Below are positions 24,928 through 33,044 of a DNA stretch of 38,354 nucleotides, one piece after another. This DNA is from Bacteriovoracaceae bacterium UBA6200. GTDB taxonomy: Bacteria > Bdellovibrionota > Bacteriovoracia > Bacteriovoracales > Bacteriovoracaceae. The number at the start of each line of letters is the position of its first letter. The stretch's first letter is position 1. Both the position numbers and the translations under genes were made by a program. A model generated the notes under the pieces. It saw only the letters and a program-made list of their open reading frames with translations. It was not told the origin of the DNA and made no database searches. The DNA is taken from NCBI GenBank assembly GCA_002422605.1, contig DISW01000010.1:1-38354 (forward strand), read 5' to 3'.

Positions 24928-25590
24928 ATGGATTATGCAAATGAATCACTTTCAGACATTGTTTTAAAAATACCAATGGCAAGTGAACTATTCAGAAAGA
25001 ACAGACTTGATTTTTGTTGTGGTGGTAAAAAGATATTAAAGGATGCCTGTGCTGAGAGAAATCTTAACATGGATGATGTCATGGCCAGCTTGAAAGTATT
25101 GGAAACAAAAGAGGGCATTTCGTCTGAAGAAACAAGACCCTTGAGTGAAATTACCGCTTTCGTAGTTAAGCGCTATCATGATGATCTTCGAGCTCGTTTA
25201 CCTGAACTTGTATTTTTAGCTGATAAAATTGAACGAGTTCATCATGACCACGCAGATTGTCCTCGTGGCCTTGCAGCGCTCATGCAAAACATAACTGATG
25301 AGTTGTTTTCTCATATGATGAAAGAAGAAAATATTCTATTCCCAATGATTAATGCCGGCCAAGGCGGTCAGGCGGGGATGCCTATTAATCGCATGATGTT
25401 TGAGCATGATGCCCATGGAAAAGATTTAGATAAGATTCACGGGCTCACTAACAGTTTCAACCCACCGGCCGAAGCTTGTGGATCTTGGAGGGCCCTTTAT
25501 AAAGGTCTTCAGGATTTTGAAGCTGAACTCATGGAACACATTCATTTAGAGAATAATGTGCTTTTCCCAAGAGCGCTTGGTAACGGTTAA
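24928..25590 (+). CDS. ric: RIC/ScdA/YtfE di-iron iron-sulfur cluster repair protein
   Basis: A 220-residue protein that repairs iron-sulfur clusters after nitric oxide or oxidative damage. The ScdA N-terminal domain shows the LDFCCGGKK motif (C30, C31) with C41. The hemerythrin-like di-iron domain has its ligands in YHDDLRARL, HHDHADC, HMMKEENILFP, FEHDAHGKD and EHIHLENNVLFP. Length and order are standard for the family. AAAAGGAG lies ahead of the ATG. It is the second gene of a pair with the hemerythrin/PAS protein and ends before a strong bidirectional terminator. Confidence 0.93.
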   Translation: MDYANESLSDIVLKIPMASELFRKNRLDFCCGGKKILKDACAERNLNMDDVMASLKVLETKEGISSEETRPLSEITAFVVKRYHDDLRARLPELVFLADKIERVHHDHADCPRGLAALMQNITDELFSHMMKEENILFPMINAGQGGQAGMPINRMMFEHDAHGKDLDKIHGLTNSFNPPAEACGSWRALYKGLQDFEAELMEHIHLENNVLFPRALGNG

Positions 25591-25627
25591 TTTAACGTTC
25601 TCACGCCAATCGAAGATCACTTAGTGA

Positions 25628-25667
25628 CAAAAAAAAAGGCCCTCTTGCGAGGGCCTTATTTTTTTTA
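25628..25667. terminator. bidirectional Rho-independent terminator between ric and rpsD
   Basis: AAGGCCCTC (25636-25644) pairs with GAGGGCCTT (25649-25657) around a TTGC loop. It is flanked by a run of A on the left and a run of T on the right, so it can stop both convergent transcripts. Confidence 0.93.
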
Positions 25668-25671
25668 GGAA

Positions 25672-26304
25672 TTATTTAATTTTCCAGTAGTACTCAATCA
25701 CGAGACGTTTTTCGAATGCGAAAGGAACATCTTCAGGAAGAGGTTTTGCTACCATTTTTCCTTTCTCTTTCTCACCTGAAGCTTCTTTAGTTAAGAAAGC
25801 TGGGATTGAAGAGATACGAGGACGAGTTTTAGCTTGAAGGTAGTTACCAGATTTTGCACCTGTGTCTGTGATTTCAATCACGTCATTAGGCTGAACTTGG
25901 AAACCAGGAACGTTAACAGTTTTGCCGTTAACTTTAATGTGCTTGTGCGAAACCATCTGACGAGCAGCTGGAATTGACGGAGCCCAGTTAAGGCGGAAAA
26001 TAACGTTATCAAGACGAGATTCAAGGTTAACGATCATTGTATCAACCCATGAAGCTGTTTTGATTTTCTTCGCTTTAATAACGTGGTTACGAAGTTGTCT
26101 TTCGCGAAGACCGTAGTTGAACATAACTTTTTGTTTCTCGATCAAACGAACGGTATAATCCGAAAGTTTCTTACGTTGCATACCATGTTGGCCTGGACCG
26201 TAAGGTTTTCTTTCAAGAGCACCGGCCTTACCAAGACCCGGAAGTTCAACACCAAGACGGCGTTGGATTTTGAAGCGTGAGCGCCCCATGTCGATTTTTG
26301 CCAT
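25672..26304 (-). CDS. rpsD: 30S ribosomal protein S4
   Basis: A 210-residue S4 that binds 16S rRNA early in small-subunit assembly. RRLGVELPGLGK, GQHGMQRKKLSDY, the S4 RNA-binding domain (SRLDNVIFRLNWAPSIPAARQMVSHKHIKVNG) and ending YYWKIK are all typical. It has none of the N-terminal zinc-binding cysteines, so it is the zinc-free form. It stands alone: no rpsM, rpsK, rpoA or rplQ is adjacent, unlike the usual alpha-operon order. It has its own promoter and an 80-base leader. AAAGGAG precedes the ATG. Confidence 0.97.
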   Translation of the reverse strand: MAKIDMGRSRFKIQRRLGVELPGLGKAGALERKPYGPGQHGMQRKKLSDYTVRLIEKQKVMFNYGLRERQLRNHVIKAKKIKTASWVDTMIVNLESRLDNVIFRLNWAPSIPAARQMVSHKHIKVNGKTVNVPGFQVQPNDVIEITDTGAKSGNYLQAKTRPRISSIPAFLTKEASGEKEKGKMVAKPLPEDVPFAFEKRLVIEYYWKIK

Positions 26305-26393
26305 AAATTTCTCCTTTAGGCATTGTAGCAGGAAACAATTGTACTAATTCTCCAACAGGGAGCCTGCATCCTCACATTGTTGAGAGAGAGGGA

Positions 26394-26422
26394 ATAATAA
26401 ATAAGATCATCCAACTTGGCAA
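26394..26422 (-). promoter_or_regulatory. sigma70-type promoter of rpsD
   Basis: On the minus strand, TTGCCA (plus 26417-26422) and TATTAT (plus 26394-26399) are separated by exactly 17 bases. Transcription would start near 26387. The leader then opens with CTCAACA, which can pair with TGTTGGAG (one bulge) about 20 bases on, and this may be a regulatory hairpin. The remaining 26423-26492 shows no gene. Confidence 0.65.
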
Positions 26423-26492
26423 TTTTAAAAGCGGCGTCTTGCAGTAAAATACTGCTTTAATGCGTCTTTAATGCATAGCAAATCAAGAGTAT

Positions 26493-26960
26493 TTATTTTT
26501 CTTGCAGTTTACTCAGGAGATTTCCCATCTCGATCGCCGCCATGGCCGCATCCCAGCCCTTATTTCCGGCCTTGGTTCCGGCCCGCTCGATTGCCTGCTC
26601 AATTGTATCCGTCGTTACAACTCCAAATATAGTCGGAACTTTGGTCTTTAAAGAGACGTGGGAGATGCCTTTGGCAGTTTCTGAACAAACATAGTCGTAG
26701 TGGCTGGTTGAACCGCGAATAACAGCACCCAGACAAATAACAGCATCGTATTTACCTGATTCAGCAAGGGCCAAAGCTGCTACCGGGATTTCAAAAGCTC
26801 CTGGCACCCATACTTCATCTATATTTTTTGGATCAACTTCATGGCGGTTTAAACAGTCATAAGCTCCGCCAACCAGACGGGAGACGATAAAATCGTTGAA
26901 GCGTGCAGCAACAATAGCAATTCTTAATTTAGAGGCGTTTAATGAACCTTCAATTTTCAT
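26493..26960 (-). CDS. ribH: 6,7-dimethyl-8-ribityllumazine synthase
   Basis: A 155-residue lumazine synthase, which joins the pyrimidine intermediate with 3,4-dihydroxy-2-butanone 4-phosphate in the next-to-last step of riboflavin synthesis. ARFNDFIVSRL, VPGAFEIPVAA, GAVIRGSTSHYDYVC (with the catalytic His of the family) and GTKAGNKGWDAA are diagnostic. It is the last gene of the recombinase-ribD-ribE-ribBA-ribH operon and follows ribBA by 11 bases. Confidence 0.96.
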   Translation of the reverse strand: MKIEGSLNASKLRIAIVAARFNDFIVSRLVGGAYDCLNRHEVDPKNIDEVWVPGAFEIPVAALALAESGKYDAVICLGAVIRGSTSHYDYVCSETAKGISHVSLKTKVPTIFGVVTTDTIEQAIERAGTKAGNKGWDAAMAAIEMGNLLSKLQEK

Positions 26961-26971
26961 AATGATCTCAC

Positions 26972-28210
26972 TTATTGATTGATTAGATTTTGTTCCAGAA
27001 GATGTCCTAGCTTGATTTTCTTCGTGTGAAGATAAGGAGCATTTTTAGCATTGGCACTGATTTCCAGAGACTGGCGTTCAATTTGATTGAAGCCAAATTG
27101 TGTCAGACCTTCAATCTTTTTAGGATTGTTGGTGAGAAGTTTTATATTGGTAATTTCGAGATACCGAAGAATTTGCGAGGCCATGGTATAGTCACGGGAA
27201 TCCACCGGGAAACCCAGATGAAGATTGGCCTGGGCGGTATCAAGACCCTGGTCTTGAAGCTGATAGGCCTTCACTTTATTAAAGAGTCCTATTCCACGAC
27301 CTTCCTGACGAAGATAGATAATAATTCCTGAACCTTTTTCCTCAATCATTTTAATCGAAGCATCCAGCTGATCACCGCAATCACAGCGGTAGCTTCCAAA
27401 GATATCTCCGGTAAAGCACTCTGAGTGTATGCGGACGAGGGTCTGGCCTTTCTTTAAATCGGCCGGATCACCTTTAATGATCGCCACATGTTCTTGACCT
27501 AAAATCTCTGAACGGAAAATAGAGAGTTGAAATTCCCCATGCTTGGTAGGAAAAGGAATGCTCTCAATAGTAGTGATGAGTTTTTCAGCTCTCTTCCGAT
27601 AATCAATCAAATCGGCAATGGAGATCATTTTAAGCTTATGCTTATCTGCAATCCCGCAGAGATCTTCAAAGCGGGCCATAGAGCCGTCAGGATTCATGAT
27701 TTCACAAATAACTCCCACTGGAGTATGCCCACTCATGATGGACAGATCCACTGAGGCTTCAGTGTGGCCCGGACGTTCTAAAACGCCACCAGATTTGGCG
27801 ATAAGCGGGAAGATGTGACCAGGTCTGACGAAGTCCTGATCAGTCGTTTCACTATCCGTTAAAAGTTTAATGGTATAAGAACGGTCTGAAGCGGAAATTC
27901 CGGTCGAGATTTTTTCTTTAGCATCGATGGTGACAGTAAAGGCCGTTCCAAGTGAAGCAGTATTCGTCTCAACCTGGCGCTTAAGATCAAACTTATCGGC
28001 AAGTTCCTGGGATAGAGGAGTACAGATGAGTCCGCGACCAATGGTGGCCATGAAGTTCACTGCTTCCGGGGTGATTTTGTCCGCTGCCATGACGAAGTCG
28101 CCTTCATTTTCACGGTCTTCATCATCAACAACGATGATCATCTCTCCGGAACGTAGGGCCTTTAAGGCCTCATCAATTGAATCTAGGGGGCGTGTTGTTT
28201 TAGTCTTCAT
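26972..28210 (-). CDS. ribBA: 3,4-dihydroxy-2-butanone-4-phosphate synthase / GTP cyclohydrolase II
   Basis: A 412-residue bifunctional enzyme supplying both precursors of riboflavin. Residues 1-205 are RibB, with the metal-binding DDEDRENEGDF and GHTEASVDL. Residues 210-412 are RibA, with the zinc cysteines of CFTGDIFGSYRCDCGDQ and the RQEGRGIGLFNKVKAYQLQD active-site region. The ATG overlaps the end of ribE by 11 bases, implying coupled translation. Confidence 0.96.
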   Translation of the reverse strand: MKTKTTRPLDSIDEALKALRSGEMIIVVDDEDRENEGDFVMAADKITPEAVNFMATIGRGLICTPLSQELADKFDLKRQVETNTASLGTAFTVTIDAKEKISTGISASDRSYTIKLLTDSETTDQDFVRPGHIFPLIAKSGGVLERPGHTEASVDLSIMSGHTPVGVICEIMNPDGSMARFEDLCGIADKHKLKMISIADLIDYRKRAEKLITTIESIPFPTKHGEFQLSIFRSEILGQEHVAIIKGDPADLKKGQTLVRIHSECFTGDIFGSYRCDCGDQLDASIKMIEEKGSGIIIYLRQEGRGIGLFNKVKAYQLQDQGLDTAQANLHLGFPVDSRDYTMASQILRYLEITNIKLLTNNPKKIEGLTQFGFNQIERQSLEISANAKNAPYLHTKKIKLGHLLEQNLINQ

Positions 28211-28847
28211 ATTTCACATTAAAAAAATTGCGGGCCCATTCTTCATTTTGTTTGTCTTTACCAAAGCGAAGGAAGTTCTCGATATATTTAGCAACCATAT
28301 CTACCTCGAGATTAAGAACATCTCCAACTTTTTTAGACGATAGTGAAGTCTTTTCAAGAGTGTGAGGAATAATCGCCACAGTTAGTGAAGAATCTGTCAG
28401 GCGGGCAATAGTCAAACTGATACCATCTAAAGCAATGGAGCCTTCTGAAATCATATATTTACGAAGCTCTGTCGGAATACTGACTTCTATTTCCCAATTG
28501 TTACCTATCTTTTCTATCTTTTTGATTTTCCCCAAAGCATTAACGTGACCTTGAACCATATGGCCCCCTAAACGGTCCATGGGACGAAGGGAGAGTTCAA
28601 GATTGACCTTGGAGCCTACTTTTAAATGACCCAGAGAAGACTTCTCCAAAGTGACATGGATCGCCTGAACTCTGAAAGATTCCCCGGAAATTTTTGTCGC
28701 CGTTAAACAAACGCCGTTGGTTGCAACAGAGTCATCAATGGCTATTTCTGAAATAAGTCCTGGTGCTCGGATGACAAATTCTTTGCCTTCAGCATTTTGA
28801 GTAATAGATTCAATAGTTCCAACTTCCTGAATTAATCCTGTGAACAT
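28200..28847 (-). CDS. ribE: riboflavin synthase alpha chain
   Basis: A 215-residue enzyme made of two similar lumazine-binding halves that converts two lumazines to riboflavin. MFTGLIQEVG is the standard start, so the ATG at 28847 is used rather than the longer open frame. VATNGVCLTA and LSLRPMDRLGGHMVQGHV mark the first half, and GSIALDGISLTIA and IIPHTLEKTSL the second. It overlaps ribD by 16 bases and ribBA by 11. Confidence 0.96.
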   Translation of the reverse strand: MFTGLIQEVGTIESITQNAEGKEFVIRAPGLISEIAIDDSVATNGVCLTATKISGESFRVQAIHVTLEKSSLGHLKVGSKVNLELSLRPMDRLGGHMVQGHVNALGKIKKIEKIGNNWEIEVSIPTELRKYMISEGSIALDGISLTIARLTDSSLTVAIIPHTLEKTSLSSKKVGDVLNLEVDMVAKYIENFLRFGKDKQNEEWARNFFNVKYED

Positions 28848-29899
28848 GATAGTCTTCCTGTTAGTAAATGGTCTTCGCCGATCCACTCTGAATTGATTTG
28901 TGTCAGGCGAGGGCGTTGATTTAAATTGATTAGACCTAAATCTGAAAAGAGTGATTTGCCTTCACCTAAAAAACTTGGATTCTGAAAGAGAGAGATGCGG
29001 TCGATGAGGTTTTCTTTGATGAAAGCACCCGCCAGGGTGGGGCCACTTTCCATCATAAGATTAACGAATTTTTTCTGAAATAAATCTTTAAGAGCTTCTT
29101 CGAGAGAATGGATTTTAACGATCTGGGATTCCGGGAAAGAAAAGGCCAGATCTCTCTCGGTGTAAATGAGTGTTTGATGTTTTAATTCATCCGTAAAAAG
29201 ATGAGAGCTCGACGGAAGATTTCCACTTTGAGTGAAGACAATTCTCCAGGGCTGCTGGCCTTGATATTCAGGAAGTCTCACATTCAAGCGGGGATTATCC
29301 TTCCTGACAGTTTCTCCTCCGACAATGATTCCCTGATGAAGAGAGCGGAGTTTATGAACATGGGCACGGGCGGCTTCCCCTGTAATCCACTGAGACTCAC
29401 CACTATTCATGGCGGTTTTTCCATCTAGAGTTGCCGCACCTTTAAAATGGATAAAGGGTCTTTTCTTTCTCTGAGATAGGAAGAAAACCTCGTTAATGGC
29501 CTCGCCTTCGAGAGCGAGAAGTCCATGTTCCACTTCAATTCCGTGGGATCTTAAAAGCTCAACCCCCTGGCCATTAACCTCAGGATTTGGATCCAGGTTT
29601 GAGATCACGACCTTGGCAATCTTTTCTTTAATGAGCCGTTGAGCACAAGGAGGAGTGGTCTTTTTAGTATGGCAGCAGGGCTCAAGGTTCACATAGATGG
29701 TGGACCCTTCAGGAGATTCTGTGCAATTTTTTAAAGCATCAATCTCTGCATGATCCTGACCTTGCTGGTGATGGTATCCTTCACCAATAATTCTTCCTTC
29801 TTTAACAATAACGGCCCCCACTAATGGGTTGGGCCAGGTATTTCCCATACCTTTAAGTGCGAGTGAAAAAGTTTTTCGGATGAAGTCTTGTTCACTCAT
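28832..29899 (-). CDS. ribD: riboflavin deaminase/reductase RibD
   Basis: A 355-residue bifunctional enzyme. The N-terminal deaminase domain has zinc ligands in HAEIDAL and EPCCHTKKTTPPC. The C-terminal reductase domain has KGAATLDGKTAMNSGESQWITG and LMMESGPTLAGAFI. It carries out the second and third steps from GTP to riboflavin. Three starts are open, and the ATG at 29899 gives the best spacing from GAGG. This start overlaps the stop of the recombinase-like gene (ATGAGTGA), so the two are coupled. Confidence 0.94.
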   Translation of the reverse strand: MSEQDFIRKTFSLALKGMGNTWPNPLVGAVIVKEGRIIGEGYHHQQGQDHAEIDALKNCTESPEGSTIYVNLEPCCHTKKTTPPCAQRLIKEKIAKVVISNLDPNPEVNGQGVELLRSHGIEVEHGLLALEGEAINEVFFLSQRKKRPFIHFKGAATLDGKTAMNSGESQWITGEAARAHVHKLRSLHQGIIVGGETVRKDNPRLNVRLPEYQGQQPWRIVFTQSGNLPSSSHLFTDELKHQTLIYTERDLAFSFPESQIVKIHSLEEALKDLFQKKFVNLMMESGPTLAGAFIKENLIDRISLFQNPSFLGEGKSLFSDLGLINLNQRPRLTQINSEWIGEDHLLTGRLSCSQD

Positions 29900-30842
29900 G
29901 GTCATTTTCCTCGATATCCTGGAAAACAAGACCTGAAGGATCTTTCTTCATTTCTTCCAGATAAAGTTCCAGGGAATAATTAGGAGTGACTCCTAACCAT
30001 TCTTTTATGGTTGAGTGATTAATACTCATGTTGAGCCACTTAAAGATGCAAGACTGGCGAAGAGATTTCGCCGTGATTTCCGTCTTAAGGTGCCGTCTTA
30101 ATTCTTCAAAGAAAAGTTCTGTCCCTCGCGGAGAAAGACCCCCTGAGAGGATTTTATAAGGATTAGCATTAAAGAGGAGCTGGTTAATTTCCATTCCCTG
30201 AATCTTAAAATAATTCGCTCTTAATTCCTGAAAGAATTGGAAGTCATCACTAAAAGAGGCAGGAAGAGGAATTGAATAAGGATCTCGTTTCGGATGTTCG
30301 ACTAAAACCCGATAATTGGCCTTGTCTTTCAATATGCTTTCAAAGCTAAGTTCCGCCAGATCCGAGACCTTGAGACCTGCCCCATAAATAAGATGAAAAA
30401 TAATAACGTTTCTCGAGTGAACTAATTGAGTCAGTCCTTCGTGACTTTTTTCACGATCTTTAAGGAGACGATAATTTTTCAGCACTTCCGGAAAAGGTGT
30501 GGGTTCAGGGAGGTCAAGAACCTTAGGGGAGACGGCCATCTTTTTTAAGGGGTTTTCCGGGAATAAATCCTGCCCTAAAAGATAATCAAAAAAAAGCCTT
30601 AAGGCCTGAACTCTTCTTCGAACAGAATTGGAGGAGCTATATTTCTGATCAAGATAGTGAGCATATTCCTGAACTTGCACACTACTAAAAGAACGAATTT
30701 TCAGATGCTCTTGTTTCGTGACGAGGAACTTATTAAAGCACTGAAGGTCGGCCTTATAGTTTTTGACAGTATTATAGCTTTTCCCTTGTTTCTCTAAGAG
30801 ACGCAGAAATTCATGTTGTTTATCAATTAAATTCCAGTCCAT
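29892..30842 (-). CDS. tyrosine-recombinase-like protein with degraded catalytic site
   Basis: A 316-residue protein with the two-domain plan of XerC/XerD: a SAM-like N-terminal domain (about 10-95) and a catalytic-type domain (about 120-300). Aligned to XerD, the nucleophile Y294 (LELYLEE), R262 (SLRQS) and K185 (HPKRD) are kept. The first Arg is K158 (GLKVSDL), the box II His is K259, and the late His of LGH is V285. Most of the proton-transfer and phosphate-binding set is therefore gone, and strand exchange is doubtful. It heads the riboflavin operon and is coupled to ribD. Confidence 0.75.
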   Translation of the reverse strand: MDWNLIDKQHEFLRLLEKQGKSYNTVKNYKADLQCFNKFLVTKQEHLKIRSFSSVQVQEYAHYLDQKYSSSNSVRRRVQALRLFFDYLLGQDLFPENPLKKMAVSPKVLDLPEPTPFPEVLKNYRLLKDREKSHEGLTQLVHSRNVIIFHLIYGAGLKVSDLAELSFESILKDKANYRVLVEHPKRDPYSIPLPASFSDDFQFFQELRANYFKIQGMEINQLLFNANPYKILSGGLSPRGTELFFEELRRHLKTEITAKSLRQSCIFKWLNMSINHSTIKEWLGVTPNYSLELYLEEMKKDPSGLVFQDIEENDHE

Positions 30843-30858
30843 AAGCCTCCATTATGGC

Positions 30859-30892
30859 TTCGTATATTACGAAAAATGCTTGGATATGTATA
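30859..30892 (-). promoter_or_regulatory. promoter and overlapping palindromic operator for recombinase-rib operon
   Basis: TTCGTA-TAT-TACGAA (30859-30873) is a perfect 6-bp inverted repeat. Read leftward it contains TAATAT (plus 30864-30869), with TATACA (plus 30887-30892) 17 bases upstream. A protein bound to the palindrome would cover the -10. No FMN riboswitch structure was recognised in the short space before the first start codon. Confidence 0.5.
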
Positions 30893-30927
30893 GCGTTTCC
30901 GCTATCTTGTGTTCTCTCGGAGGCATG

Positions 30928-32538
30928 ATGATTACAGTTTCAAATTTAACCAAGTCTTATGGTGGGCAACTTCTTTATCAAGGAGGCTCATTCTTTATCG
31001 GTCCAGGTGAAAAAGTGGGTTTAGTAGGGCCAAATGGCGCTGGTAAAACTTCTTTGTTCCGCCTCTTAGTCGGGGAAGAACGACCAGACACTGGTTCGGT
31101 GGATTATCCGAAGAGCTTACGACTTTGTTATTTTTCCCAGAGCGTGGGGGAGCTTAAAGGTCGCAGTGCTCTGGAAGAAGTAATCCACGGGAATGTCCGT
31201 CTGGGATTTTTGAAAACAGAAATTTCAAAAATTGAAAAGGCCCTGGAAGAGGGCGAGTATTCAGATGAAATGCTTGAGAAACTAGGTGATTATCAAACAG
31301 AGTTTGAAAAACTCGGTGGCTACGATATTGAGTATCAGGCAGCGGAAGTTCTAACAGGTCTGGGAATTCCTCCTGAGGAACACCAACGTCCGGTTGAATC
31401 ATTCTCTGGCGGTTGGAAAATGCGTATTGCCCTGGCGAAAGTTCTGGCCCAGCGTCCAGAATTTATTTTGATGGATGAGCCGACAAACTATCTTGATTTA
31501 GAATCAATTGTCTGGCTTGAGAATTGGCTTAAAAATTTCAAGGGTGCAGTTTTTATGACCAGTCACGATCGTGACTTTATGAATGGTCTGGTGAAAAAAA
31601 TCGTTGAAGTTAATCATAAGACCATCACGGTTTATTCCGGGAATTATGATTACTACGAAAAAGAGCGACAAATCAGAAGAGATCAGTTGATCGCAAGCTC
31701 CGAGCGCCAAGAGGCCATGTTAAAAAAAGAAGAAGAATTTATTGCTAAGTTTGCGGCCCGTGCCTCTCACGCTGCCCAAGTTCAGTCACGAGTAAAAAAA
31801 CTGGATAAAATTGAGCGCATTGAAGTTATGCCGGAAGATGAGGCGATAAATTTTGAATTTCCTAAGCCGCCTCGTTCAGGAAACGATGTGGTGAAGATGG
31901 AGAATCTCGCTAAGTCCTGGATGAATGCCGAAGGAAAAGAGAAAAAAGTCTTTGCCGGGGTAAGTGGTTTAGTCAAACGACTTGAGCGCGTGGCCGTGGT
32001 GGGTGTTAATGGTGCCGGGAAATCGACTCTGTTAAAAGTCATCAGTGGTTTAACTGAAGCCTCAGAAGGTCAGGCCGTTATCGGTTCAAACGTTAATGTT
32101 GGTTATTTTTCTCAGTATTCAATGGATGTTTTAAATCCTAATAAAACCGTATTTGAAGAAGTTCGTGACCGGGTTAAGGATAAGTCAGACGGCTATATGA
32201 GAAATCTTCTGGCGGCTTTTCTTTTCCGTGGAGACGACGTTGATAAGAAAGTTTCAGTTCTTTCAGGGGGAGAAAAGTCCCGTCTGATCCTTGCGACCAT
32301 TCTTACAAACCCTTGTAATCTTCTGATTCTGGATGAGCCTACCAACCATTTGGATATTAGATCTCGAGAAGTACTGGTAGAGGCCCTTAAGAATTTTGAA
32401 GGCACAATCCTCATGGTTTCCCATGACCGTCACTTTTTAAAACAACTCACAACTCAAGTTGCAGAAGTGAATAAGGGAGGCGTAACATTTTATCCAGGCA
32501 CTTTCACTGAGTACTTAACAATTGTTGGAGACCACTAA
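30928..32538 (+). CDS. ABC-F family ATPase
   Basis: A 536-residue soluble protein with two ATP-binding cassettes and no membrane segments, as in translation factors of the ABC-F family (EttA, YbiT, Uup). Cassette 1 has GPNGAGKTSL (34-43), SGGWKMRIALAKVL and LMDEPTNYLDL. The linker between cassettes is long and charged. Cassette 2 has GVNGAGKSTLLKV, LSGGEKSRLIL and LILDEPTNHLDI. The ATG at 30928 is preferred because GGAGG lies four bases upstream. Just before it, ATAGCG-TTTC-CGCTAT (30890-30905) can form a 6-bp hairpin. Its stop overlaps the next start (TAATG). Confidence 0.92.
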   Translation: MITVSNLTKSYGGQLLYQGGSFFIGPGEKVGLVGPNGAGKTSLFRLLVGEERPDTGSVDYPKSLRLCYFSQSVGELKGRSALEEVIHGNVRLGFLKTEISKIEKALEEGEYSDEMLEKLGDYQTEFEKLGGYDIEYQAAEVLTGLGIPPEEHQRPVESFSGGWKMRIALAKVLAQRPEFILMDEPTNYLDLESIVWLENWLKNFKGAVFMTSHDRDFMNGLVKKIVEVNHKTITVYSGNYDYYEKERQIRRDQLIASSERQEAMLKKEEEFIAKFAARASHAAQVQSRVKKLDKIERIEVMPEDEAINFEFPKPPRSGNDVVKMENLAKSWMNAEGKEKKVFAGVSGLVKRLERVAVVGVNGAGKSTLLKVISGLTEASEGQAVIGSNVNVGYFSQYSMDVLNPNKTVFEEVRDRVKDKSDGYMRNLLAAFLFRGDDVDKKVSVLSGGEKSRLILATILTNPCNLLILDEPTNHLDIRSREVLVEALKNFEGTILMVSHDRHFLKQLTTQVAEVNKGGVTFYPGTFTEYLTIVGDH

Positions 32539-32885
32539 TGGCCAAAAAAGTCATGCTTAATCCGAATCAAATTCTTCTTCAAGAAGGGGATCGTTCAAGT
32601 AGCATGTACTGGGTACAGAGCGGGCAACTCATTGTGACTAAAAAGCGCGGTCATGAAGAAGTGGTGTTAGGTCACATTTACAGTGGTGAATTGGTAGGGG
32701 AAATCTCATTTCTCGATCAAGAGGCCCGCAGTGCTACCGTTAAGGCCGTGACCGATTGTGATTTGATTGAAATTCCTCAAGATGCGATTGATACAGTTTA
32801 TAGTACACAGCCTAAATGGCTCGAAATTCTAGTTCTAACTCTGGCCGAGCGTCTTCGTAAGGCCAATGCTCGAATAAAAATCTAG
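32538..32885 (+). CDS. stand-alone cyclic-nucleotide-binding domain protein
   Basis: A 115-residue single Crp-like beta-roll domain with no DNA-binding or other output domain. The phosphate-binding cassette reads GELVGEISFLDQEARSATV (about 53-71) and keeps the Gly-Glu pair and the Arg that hold cyclic nucleotide, so binding is plausible. It shares TAATG with the ABC-F gene and is co-translated with it. Its function is unknown; it might modulate its neighbour. The next 159 bases to rnc hold a small hairpin (CTGAAG/CTTCAG) and no gene. Confidence 0.8.
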   Translation: MAKKVMLNPNQILLQEGDRSSSMYWVQSGQLIVTKKRGHEEVVLGHIYSGELVGEISFLDQEARSATVKAVTDCDLIEIPQDAIDTVYSTQPKWLEILVLTLAERLRKANARIKI

Positions 32886-33044
32886 TTTTTAAGTATTTGT
32901 GCGTTGCGTAGTGGTAAAAATTTGCATACTCTCTCAAGTTCGTTGCGAAACAGACGCAAAACCATTAGAACTCTTTTCATTGTAAAATTTAAATTTTGCT
33001 GAAGCTCTCCGAGGGACTTCAGATAGACGACCTTAAGGTGATCA

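Noticed and set aside
30843..30927. FMN (RFN) riboswitch for the riboflavin operon
   Set aside because: The leader is too short and no conserved RFN segments are seen.
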